A DNA stretch of 36,022 nt from Haplomitrium mnioides (lineage: Eukaryota; Marchantiophyta; Haplomitriopsida; Calobryales), in assembly GCA_049999725.1 (NCBI GenBank), contig JBNGIS010030958.1:1-36022 (forward strand). The letters are read 5' to 3'. Shown piece after piece: positions 10,722 to 18,240 of the stretch. The notes below the pieces were generated by a model. The model was given only the letters and a program-made list of their open reading frames with translations, was not told the origin of the DNA and ran no database searches. The first letter of the stretch is position 1; the number at the start of each line of letters is the position of its first letter. A program made the translations under genes and the position numbers.

Positions 10722-11175
10722 CGGAGATGCAATGCAGCTGGCCAACAACAATATGACAATTGTGGAGTCATGGGACACACCAGAGACATGTGTCTTTTGC
10801 TTCACCCAGAGTTGTGACAAGGAGTAGCTCACATATGTGAGCAAGGCAGAGGTGAGAAAGGTGGTCGTGGTAGAGAAGCATCACCAGTTGGGAGAGCTGA
10901 GGTGGCTGCTCCAATAGCTACTGTGGATCCTAAGGATGCTAGGATTGCACAGTTGGAGCAATAGTTAGCATCCATGACTACATCACAAGCAAGGCCTAAC
11001 TCTGGAGGTGAAGCCTCTACTTCATATGCAATTGATGGAGATTTAGCTGGTATGGGATTCATGTGTAGGACAACCCACGTTGATGCATCTATAACGATGA
11101 CCAGAGTGGTAGGCAAGGTTATTGAGCCTAGGGGAGCAGTGGTGGAGTCAGATCCTCAAAGGGGGGATGCTCACT
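10722..11175 (+). pseudogene. Element B nucleocapsid zinc knuckle and linker to protease
   Basis: In a different frame from the upstream Gag, 10752-10793 reads YDNCGVMGHTRDMC. This is a CX2CX4HX4C knuckle (RNA binding by nucleocapsid) whose first Cys has become Tyr, a TGT to TAT change. An earlier, more damaged cysteine cluster may lie at about 10640-10700. The linker is Gly-, Ala- and Ser-rich with stops at 10815 and 10966 and ends near 11175. The shift relative to 9703-10567 implies a frameshift at about 10570-10720. Confidence 0.7.
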
Positions 11176-11204
11176 GACAGGTAAGACTTCCACAATCATT
11201 TGAG

Positions 11205-11997
11205 TTGACAGATTTGGTGAAGACTACTTTCATACGTCTCACTCAAGCTTCCAAGTATTTGGAAAGATTAGCCAAAGTAGAGGGGAGTGCATCTTCGGTT
11301 ATGGAGATAGCCAGGTTAGTGGTCGAGAAACCATTGTTTTCAACTAGGGATGTGTTGACTGGAGGAGTCACACTAGCTAAAAATTTTAGATTGGCAGCCT
11401 CATTATGTGGGGAGACTCAAGGTGCTACTTCCAGTATTGAAGTGAGACATGTGAGTAGAGTTGTTGACACAAGTGCCTCTATGTCTAAAGGTGAGACATG
11501 GCATGCTGTTGCGGTATGGCTAATGGAGTTATTAGCCCACCCGAAATTTGAGAGGACAAGATTCAAACCCAGTGTGGTGTCCATTAATAATCAGATTGGT
11601 ATTCATTAACAATCTGAGTGGTATCTTCTGACTTGTGGGTCCTTGAAATGTGGTGTATAGGCCAGCCAGAGTATTGTTGGATATATATGCACATCTGTTG
11701 ATGTTAGACAAGTTAGTTGTATAGGGGTTGGGATTTAAGCTTGGAGATGTGGAGATCTGCCCTTTCCCCATTCGGACTTCATTGGGAGGACCTTCACCCA
11801 TGCAACACATTACACATAGAGAGATTGAGCTTAGAGTGCAACCTTATCATCCCACAAATAGCTCATGTGTGAGCGTTCAAGCCATACTTACCAAGGTTGA
11901 GTCTTATGATGTTTTGGTGGGGTGTACGATGTTATATCCTATGGGGTTCACTATTGATTTTTGGGACAAGTCAGTGTCCTATCGGCCTGGATGGTGA
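11205..11997 (+). pseudogene. Element B aspartic protease relic
   Basis: 11205-11609 continues the zinc-knuckle frame as an alpha-helical linker ending in a stop. After a frameshift the protease core lies in the next frame: RPARVLLDIYAHLLML (11659-11706) is the catalytic segment. The expected DTGA reads DIYA, so the Asp is kept but Thr-Gly is lost. Then come SLGGPSPMQHITHREIEL, a flap-like strand, and YDVLVGCTMLYPMGFTIDFW, the C-terminal ILG-type strand plus a signature I associate with this element family. A stop at 11998 precedes the next domain. Two stops occur in the core. Confidence 0.7.
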
Positions 11998-12000
11998 TCT

Positions 12001-12879
12001 AGAGAGGCACAATTGAGTATGTTGTTTATCAGATTCAGTGGACCAGTTGGGGGTCCAATTTCACAGCCTATAACATTATCAGCATTTTTTAAGGTTATCA
12101 CTAACTACTTTGACTTACTATAGGGGAATGCACATGCAGCCGACATTCCTTTTGTTGAGGAGGCATATTCAGAGGTTGCGAGGCCAACATCATCGTTGTC
12201 AAGTGAGGTGATTCCTATGAGTGGAAGTAAGGAGAGGTTGTAGCACGTACAGGTGTCTAAGTTGGTTAAGGATGCTTGGTAGGATGCATTTGCGCTAGGT
12301 TCTGCACTGGATAGTTTTGTCACACATGGATGTGTAGATCTTTCACCATTAGATATTGTGCCTATTTCATGGCAATATCATGTTGATGTTATTTGTTTGT
12401 TGGAGTTGTTTGGAGGCATAAGTACAGGGTTTTCTGTTGTGCTCCAAGCATGGATTCCAGTACGGCAGTATTTGTATGTGGAGAAGGGTGAGATCGCTTG
12501 CAGAATCTTTTTTAGGCATATGGCGTTGATGGTTGAGCAATTTCTACGATTGCTTTCAGTTAGTGCAGTGCGAGGCTATCTACATGCATTGCCAATCGAT
12601 ATTTTATTGTTGGGGGCGGACCACTTCATTGGAGTGGGGTTGATTGATGTACATGTGAGTCATCTTGCATTTTCTGTATTTTGGGCAAGAGGTCTTGGTT
12701 TTATTTGGGATGCAACCTTGCAGAGACTAGTGGAACCCGACCTTGATGAGAGAGAGCGGGTAATGGGGTTTTCTATTGGTACTACTATTGTTGCATCTAT
12801 TGCCGAGATTGAGCAACATCGTGTGTTGGAGCAAGCCATAGATTTGTATGGTCTTACTTGGATTGTGAGATTCAGGTAG
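12001..12879 (+). pseudogene. Cytosine-5 DNA methyltransferase-like domain within element B, internally deleted
   Basis: It would transfer a methyl group from S-adenosylmethionine to cytosine in DNA. Same frame as the protease. After a linker with three stops (12118, 12241, 12286) the domain begins at about 12301. Motif I, the SAM-binding FxGxG loop, is LELFGGISTG at 12400-12429. Motif II is YLYVEKGEIA at 12469-12498, with the acidic residue that binds the SAM ribose. A helix-rich part and LPIDILLLGADHF follow to about 12645. GLIDV then jumps at about 12650 to WARGLGFIWDATLQRLVEPD, DERERVMGF (12745-12771, like motif IX/X) and LEQAIDLYGLTWIV (12829-12870, where the family GNA/GQAM motif X is expected). 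Motifs IV (catalytic PCQ), VI and VIII are missing, so no activity is possible. I identify it from motifs and order, not from a search. Confidence 0.7.
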
Positions 12880-12894
12880 AAATAGGCTCAGATT

Positions 12895-13356
12895 TTGCGA
12901 GTTTGGATTGATGGGAGGGACCCTGATTTACCCTCCTTTTTTCAACATGATGTCACTATGGTTGTGGATTTGGATAATCCAAATGTTTGGGTGCAGGTGT
13001 GTTCAGCGAGAGCTCATGTATTTGAGAGACTCATGCCCATGGTGTTTGACAACCTTGATATTGCTCAACATTGTGATACTTTTTGATATGCTACCATTTA
13101 TGGAGGTGGATCTCGTGCTAGGATTTGGAGGTTTTATCTTGGTGATTGTGTTTATTTGCAGCCAATCACACTCACGACACTTGATGTCACTGTTGGGCGC
13201 CGGATTCTGCATGTATAGGTATTGCCTTTGAGAGTTTTGCAGCTGGAGGTACGTGATGGCATAGTTTGGAAGGATCATATGCACAATTGTGCATCTTGTC
13301 ACCTTTCAAACATCAATGGCACTGTGGACTTTAGTGTGACACAAGTTCTTGCATGT
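12895..13356 (+). pseudogene. Integrase-tail-like segment of element B pol
   Basis: Same frame as the methyltransferase-like region, 16 bp after its last stop. It reads RVWIDGRDPDLPSFFQHD, VVDLDNPNVWVQVCSARAH, then after a stop at 13084 YATIYGGGSRARIWRFYLGD and VYLQP, and after a stop at 13216 VLQLEVRDGIVWKDHMHNC. I read it as the region between integrase and the end of pol, with small beta-barrel-like repeats (VWVQV, DCVYLQP, LEVRDGIVWKDH). The assignment to integrase is an inference, because the DDE core is absent: it is probably deleted at 12870-12900. Confidence 0.5.
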
Positions 13357-13362
13357 TTGAAG

Positions 13363-13501
13363 TTCATGTTATGTGGTTCTCATAAGGGGTCAATCACTAT
13401 GTTTATTTTTCAGGTGTTCTAGAGGATGGCATATGTCATGTTTGATGCCTCTATTGGTTACTATTCTTGACAAATCATGGTTCTGCCCTCATTGTTCATA
13501 G
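13363..13501 (+). pseudogene. PHD finger at the C-terminus of element B polyprotein
   Basis: PHD fingers bind histone H3 tails and recruit enzymes to chromatin. The C4HC3 spacing is clear after allowing one frameshift. MLCGS (13366-13380) holds ligand 2. The codon for ligand 1 is TTC (Phe) at 13363, and ligand 3 is TTT (Phe) at 13408. A 2-nt loss shifts the frame, and from 13415 it reads CSRGWHMSCLM (C-x4-H-x2-C) and, 14 residues on, WFCPHCS and TAG at 13499. The W-x-C-x2-C ending and GWH are PHD hallmarks. Six of eight zinc ligands remain. The TAG is probably the natural end of pol. A RING or other zinc finger is less likely given the spacing. Confidence 0.75.
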
Positions 13502-13672
13502 AATATTTAGTTTCTATTGAGTTCTAGGGTTGATATAGATTATAGGAGGTGAACGATGGGGCTCCATTGCACCCGGCCTCCTAGTCTTTGTATTAGTAGG
13601 TGTATATCAATTTTATAGGAGATAGATGGCTAGCTAGTGTTAGGGGACCTGACTACTAGCTAGAGGGATGAT
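13502..13672 (+). other. Element B 3' untranslated region with weak polypurine tract
   Basis: A short non-coding link between the PHD stop and the 3' LTR. The purine-rich AGAGGGATGA at 13662-13671, directly before TGTGAG, is a candidate polypurine tract for plus-strand priming; GATTATAGGAGGTGAACGA near 13540 is another purine-rich patch. Confidence 0.45.
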
Positions 13673-14062
13673 TGTGAGTTCTCATGCATTGTATGTGCAT
13701 GAGACTCAATTGTTTTTCATTCTCTGTTGTATGTCTGTAGATGTCATGGAATGTATATGGACAATGTAGTTGTGTAAGCGATGTGTATGCGTCAGCTATT
13801 ACAACATTCCATGTAATTTCTATTTTTAAACATTTTGAGTTTTTTGTCTTTTTATGCCTTAGTATATAAGGCCATGTACTCTCATCAAAAGGTTATCTTT
13901 TGATGTCAATTGATTGTATGAGCCAAGAGAAGAGCTGGGGTATTGCGGTTCTTGGAGAAGCGTGGATTCTTTGTGAGCAAATATGCGCTGGTTTCGATAT
14001 CAAAAGATCAACACAACACACACTTTGGAATTTCTTCGAGAAGGTATCACTCAAAGAAAAGT
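13673..14062 (+). repeat. Element B 3' LTR
   Basis: Starts with TG (TGTGAGTTCTCATGC) just after a purine tract. Its right two thirds aligns with 6058-6305. It ends at about 14062 without the last ~33 bp seen in the 5' copy. A complete LTR would be about 420 bp. Confidence 0.75.
13863..13870 (+). promoter_or_regulatory. TATA box in the element B 3' LTR
   Basis: TATATAAG in AGTATATAAGGCC. The 5' LTR has the weaker TATAGAAG at the matching place (6106-6113). Position about 190 bp into the LTR fits an LTR promoter. Confidence 0.55.
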
Positions 14063-14064
14063 AT

Positions 14065-14195
14065 TGTGGGGTCTCATGCATTGTATGCGCATGAGGCTCA
14101 ATTGTTTGTCGATCTTTGTTGTATGTCTATAGATGTCATGGAATGTGTGTGGACGATGTAGTTGTGTAAGGGATGTGTATACGCACGACAACTCG
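14065..14195 (+). repeat. Second copy of the element B LTR U3 start
   Basis: Repeats the first ~130 bp of the LTR at 13673-13800: TCTCATGCATTGTATG, GTATGTCT.TAGATGTCATGG and ATGTAGTTGTGTAAG recur in order. It lies directly after the truncated LTR, so two LTR copies are fused head to tail, with the second broken off at about 14195. Confidence 0.75.
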
Positions 14196-14219
14196 TATTT
14201 AGTATTATGTAAAACAGCT

Positions 14220-15436
14220 CCTTCTCGTAACCTAGTTGCTCTATCATAGATTTCTCTACGTATAGAAAGTATATGTTTTACTAGAAAACATCTTCCTCCA
14301 TCTGTTGAGCATTAAATTGAGAACCAAGACAAATATTTTGAGAATCATTACAAGTACTTGCTCATTGTTAAGGTAGAAAGATGAACTTTGATTCGAGTCT
14401 TCATCTTTTCTTTCAAGGATGTAAGCTGCAATCTCTTGTTGAGCAAGGAAAAAGTCATTTCACCATTGAATATCAGAGTCTATACAAAACTTGTAGTGGT
14501 TCTCACTTATGTCGTCTCTTATTGCAAAGACCACTTTCTCTATGTCAACTTCTCTTTCTTCCTTTTGAGATCGTTTGATTTAAGAATATACCTTGAGAGG
14601 AATCAACATTAAACTTTAAATTTCTCTATCCACTTCAAGTAGACACTTGAGTTGACAAACACCATCCAGAAGAAGCCAAAATTCATCTGTTGAAAATTGT
14701 TTGCTCCAACAAATCTTTGCCTTTGAATCACTCAACTTGAACTTGAATTGTTGATTAAAGGTAATATCATGTATTATTTGAGCTAGAAAGGAACGTTGTT
14801 GTATAAACAATTTAGAATCCCAAGTTTACATCAAAAGCGTTACCTAAAGTTTAGGATTATAAGATAATTATAGCGCCTTGCTAAGACTCATAATCGTGAA
14901 AGCTTTGACATGTTTTAAATGTCTTGAAAAATTGTTGAACATTTGATTGATTTGATCATAAGCATGGCTAACCATGAGAAATCCCACCTTGATTTTTTAG
15001 AAAACATTCTTGGTAATAAGGAGACTAAGATATCCAAATAAGATGAAGTTCTTATTCTCTCATGTCACATTATCCAACTAAAGATATATGGTTGGACGCA
15101 GCAGCCATTAAAAGTCATACAACATTCTACTGAATATCATAACTGTCAAATTGGACTCGCTTCTCAGGTTTTTGTAGGTTGAAAATACCCTTGAAGAAAG
15201 AGCATGATTGAATATTAAGGCACCAACAACATACACACCCACCAAACAATCTTTATCAATGTTTTTCGATAGCAAATGCCAATGTGGAATGGATGTTTAT
15301 TTTTTATAAATTCTATCAATCACAATTCCCAAGTATTTTTGACTATCAAGATAACATTTTCTTTGTTGGTTTGCAAGTTTTGTTCTTTCTTTCATTTGTT
15401 GGTCACAATGAAAAAACAATTGGTGATGATATTTGA
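14220..15436 (-). pseudogene. Unrecognised minus-strand coding-like relic
   Basis: One minus-strand frame stays readable over about 400 codons with about 13 stops, less than half of what I would expect by chance at this AT content. Readable blocks, from the 5' end: QQMKERTKLANQQRKCYLDS, YLGIVIDRIYKK, HLLSKNIDKDCLVGVYVVGA, HAYDQINQMFNNFSRHLKH, FSTDEFWLLLDGVCQLKCL, IEKVVFAIRDDISENHYKF, and FFLAQQEIAAYILERK. TTGCAG directly upstream (15442-15437) could be a splice acceptor. A possible first exon ATGGAGTCTCACAAAG followed by GTAAC lies at 16316-16296 and is phase-compatible, but that is weak. I recognise no domain. It may be a dead host gene or an unusual transposon. Confidence 0.3.
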
Positions 15437-17258
15437 CTGCAATATCACAAAGCACCAAAGAGATCAAATTAGTTCAGTAAAACATGTGTTGATGATTCAA
15501 ATTTCAAAAGATAACCTCAGGAGTAAAAAATATTAAAATCAACTTCAACAAATGTTTAGATTAGTAGAGGTGAAAATTAAAATTTTGATTAAAAATAAAC
15601 TTTAGTTAATTTAAACATAAGAGAATATGAATAACATTCACAATAAGTACTTGTCTTTGACTCGAAATAAGCAAAAGTTTTGAGAGGAGAAACAAAAAGA
15701 TTTGTGCTCTTCAGAACTTCAATTTCAATGCTAGATATGACTCTATGGCGGCATAGAATTCAAAAAAACAATAACTAATCTTCTATGTGCATAGTAATAG
15801 TGGAAACAATGACTGATCCTATGCAGGCATAGGATCAAAAACAACAACATCAATATTCTAGCTTGCTTTGACTCTTGTCGCAACTAGTTTTAAAAGAAAC
15901 AAGAACAAAACCTATGGACGTATAGGAAAGAAAGAAACATAAATGATTCTTGAGATTGTTATCTAGCAAGAGGCTCTGAATTGAACACAACAATAGAAAA
16001 GCTCGGTGTAAGTCTATGATCACAACCAACAATTAGAGCAATTTCCTTGCTTTATTTGACTCTCGCTATGGTTTGGACTGAAATTGAAATCAAGAGACCC
16101 TATGCAAGCACAAAGTTTGTTCTCACAACTCAAGTTGCTAAGGTTTATTTGAATCAAACCCTATTTGTGAAACAACTTAACAAAACCAATATCTTGTTGC
16201 ACTAAGCTAAGAAAGCATAACATCTCTAGAACTAAGCTTTTAGTCTCGTAAAAAGGGCATTAGAATAATCATAGGTTTCAATAGAGAAGAAATTTGTTAC
16301 CTTTGTGAGACTCCATGACGGATCTTTCTCACAGTGATTTTATTTCTTCGTAGGTTTCACAAACAACAAATCTATTGCGTTTTGGAATTTTAACATTTAG
16401 AAAATGAGTTCTCCATGTTTTGTAAACCCTAAAAAACTAATAATGCAACCGAGATCTTTCTCTTTCAAATAAGTTGTGTAGTAGTTACAAACTTCCCATT
16501 TTGTAAAATTATCGAGCAAGTTATAACTATGTAAGTAGGCATTCTCTCACGGTATCCCTGAAAAAACTATCCATCTATTCACGCACAAATACTCCTTTAG
16601 CAGATAGTTCTATACTTCAAAAAATGCCTCTAAGATCTGCTTTTTTTGAGATTTTGAATCCTTTGGATTCTATCATTCCATACTGATAATACTAATTTGA
16701 AGGCTCTCCTATAAACAACAGTACCACAAGGCAAAGTGAATCGATTGTCAACATCAAAGTCTTTTCTTGGTATTCCCCACTACAATGTGATATCTTGATT
16801 CTTCATGCTTTGTCAAAAATATATTTCTCTTACAGCTTTCAAAACATTTGTCTTGCACAATGACAAATAGTTATTTTAACAACATGAAATTCTCTTCAAT
16901 TTTAAAATTGATATCAAATCAAAATTTTTCTTCACAAAGCTCTCGTTATGATGGACTTTCGGAAAAGAATTTTCACGTAAAGTATTTATCCGTTTGGGTT
17001 TTAGCCCAAAAAAATAATTCTTATGTATTTCTAGTCAATTCGGTCCGTAGGCAAATCCAACCTTTAGAGATAGCTCATCATCTTGAAGATCTTGAGCATC
17101 TTCAAGAGCATTGTTTGTTCATTCAACATAAGTTTTATATCAATGTAGACCACCTTGAGGATTGAGAGAACTAAACCATGCTAATACATAATCTTCATCA
17201 TTCTCTTAAGCATTTAAGAAATCTTAAATGATTATTGCAAGATAATTGGTGTCATTGG
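15437..17258. other. Gene-poor AT-rich stretch with palindrome cluster
   Basis: No gene supported. It holds the palindrome cluster annotated separately. A plus-strand frame of 105 codons at 16848-17165 shows no domain, with biased AT-driven composition. Confidence 0.5.
15742..15926. repeat. Cluster of CCTATGC..GCATAGG palindromes
   Basis: Four short inverted repeats share one consensus: TCTATG/CATAGA (15742-15757, centre GCGG), CTATG/CATAG (15783-15794, centre TG), GATCCTATGC/GCATAGGATC (15815-15836, perfect 10-bp arms, centre AG) and CCTAT/ATAGG (15911-15926). A half site CCTATGCAAGCA follows near 16099. Spacing is irregular. They match the palindromes at 2303-2522 and 17605-17680. Confidence 0.8.
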
Positions 17259-17473
17259 CTATAGTTCTAATGAAGTGTTTGTTGATTGAGACTCCTTGCT
17301 AGAATCGTTTTCTAAACTATCGTAAGAAGATTTCTCCAAATGAATTTGGTTTCTAAAAGATCTTCCAATCTCGTTTAGAAGTCCAACTTGACTATGAATC
17401 TCTCGTTGTTTGAGTGGTGTCATCAGTAACATCGAATCATCTTCAAAATTGAAACAGTCTACTGATTCTATGC
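17259..17473 (-). pseudogene. Short minus-strand coding-like frame, unrecognised
   Basis: About 70 stop-free codons on the minus strand, with the composition of a real protein: SIESVDCFNFEDDSMLLMTP, then LKQREIHSQVGLLNEIGRSF, then a Ser-, Glu- and Asn-rich tail ending in a stop. A shift of one frame connects it to the frame at 17474-17821. Possibly the acidic end of a Gag-like or nuclear protein. Function not assigned. Confidence 0.3.
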
Positions 17474-17821
17474 TTTTGTGTTTTGAACGAACAGATTTGG
17501 ATCTTGAACATCATGGTCTTCATCTGATGAGGACAAAGAAAAGGTCTACAACCGTTTGGAAATCTTGACTTGAACGTCTTTCTGTTGATCTGTCACTCCT
17601 TGTTCCTATGCACACACTGGGTTCACTTCTTGACCCATATGCACATATGGTTCAACCTTTGATCCTATACACGCACATGGTTTACTTGCTCGATCTTTAT
17701 ATGTCAACCTATCTGATTCAACAACTGCCATCTTTTGCCCCAAAATACTTGCCATCATACTTGATGCTTTAGGTATTCCAACACTTATCTCCTCAGAAAA
17801 ATAGTTTGAAACTATCTCCAA
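17474..17821 (-). pseudogene. Minus-strand coding-like frame with about 10-residue repeats
   Basis: Reads EIVSNYFSEEISVGIPKASS and MMASILGQKMAVVESDRL, then three units of about 30 bp encoding KPCACIGSKVEPYVHMGQEV and NPVCA followed by a stop, then VTDQQKDVQVKISKRL and FSLSSSDEDHDVQDP. The repeated units are the same palindromic sequence described for this region, so part of the frame is repeat-derived. Likely the upstream portion of the relic at 17259-17473. Confidence 0.3.
17605..17680. repeat. Three palindromic units spaced about 30 bp
   Basis: CCTATGCACACACTGG (17605), CCATAT/ATATGG around GCAC (17635-17650) and CCTATACACGCACATGG (17664) recur every 29-30 bp. They are the third cluster of the palindrome family in this window. 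Confidence 0.7.
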
Positions 17822-18240
17822 CTATCGGCCAAAAGTAACACTTTTCTACAAACATGAATCTTGAAATTCAAACTTTTTCTTGTATTTGAAAACTCTAGCT
17901 ATTGAAAAAGAAGAAATTTAAACAAATTATTTAAACAACTATTCTTAACTCTTGTTGGTTTATCCAAAAGATGTGCTTTTGAAGAAAATTTCACAAAATG
18001 ACAAAATTGTGAAACTTTTGTGAAGGAAATGAAAAAAAGAAATCGAAAAGACAAAAAAACAATGCTTTAGATTTTTTTTTGTTTTTTGCACCAAGCAAAC
18101 CTACTTGTTAAGAGCTCTACAAATCATTTTTTGGCGAGAAAACGTGTTTGTTGAAATGTGGGTGTAAAAGAAGCAACAATAAAAAGTTTCTTTCCATTTT
18201 TGTAAATTCTCTTTTTATTTTTTGTTTTCTTGTCGTGGTC
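17822..18240. other. AT-rich stretch, no gene seen
   Basis: A- and T-rich runs, no domain, no clear repeat with other parts of the window. It is the left flank of element D. Confidence 0.5.

Larger units (their letters stand above)
6058..14195 (+). mobile_element. Element B: Ty3/gypsy-type retroelement relic with DNA methyltransferase-like and PHD finger domains
   Basis: Bounded by a truncated LTR (6058-6338) and a second LTR (13673-14062, plus a second U3 start at 14065). Inside are a primer site, a leader of about 3.3 kb, gag (9703-10567), zinc knuckle and linker (10722-11175), protease (11205-11997), methyltransferase-like region (12001-12879), integrase-tail-like segment (12895-13356) and PHD finger (13363-13501). 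From 11653 to the PHD finger one frame can be followed with scattered stops. RT, RNase H and the integrase core are absent, so this is an internally deleted copy that would depend on a relative to move. Confidence 0.75.

Noticed and set aside
13363-13501. Reading the Cys/His cluster as a nucleocapsid zinc knuckle
   Set aside because: Spacing C-x4-H-x2-C-x14-C-x2-C and GWH/WFC fit PHD. A CCHC knuckle already exists upstream at 10752.
16848-17165. 105-codon plus-strand frame
   Set aside because: AT-rich and no motif. Lies between the two minus-strand coding-like relics, so more likely a chance frame.
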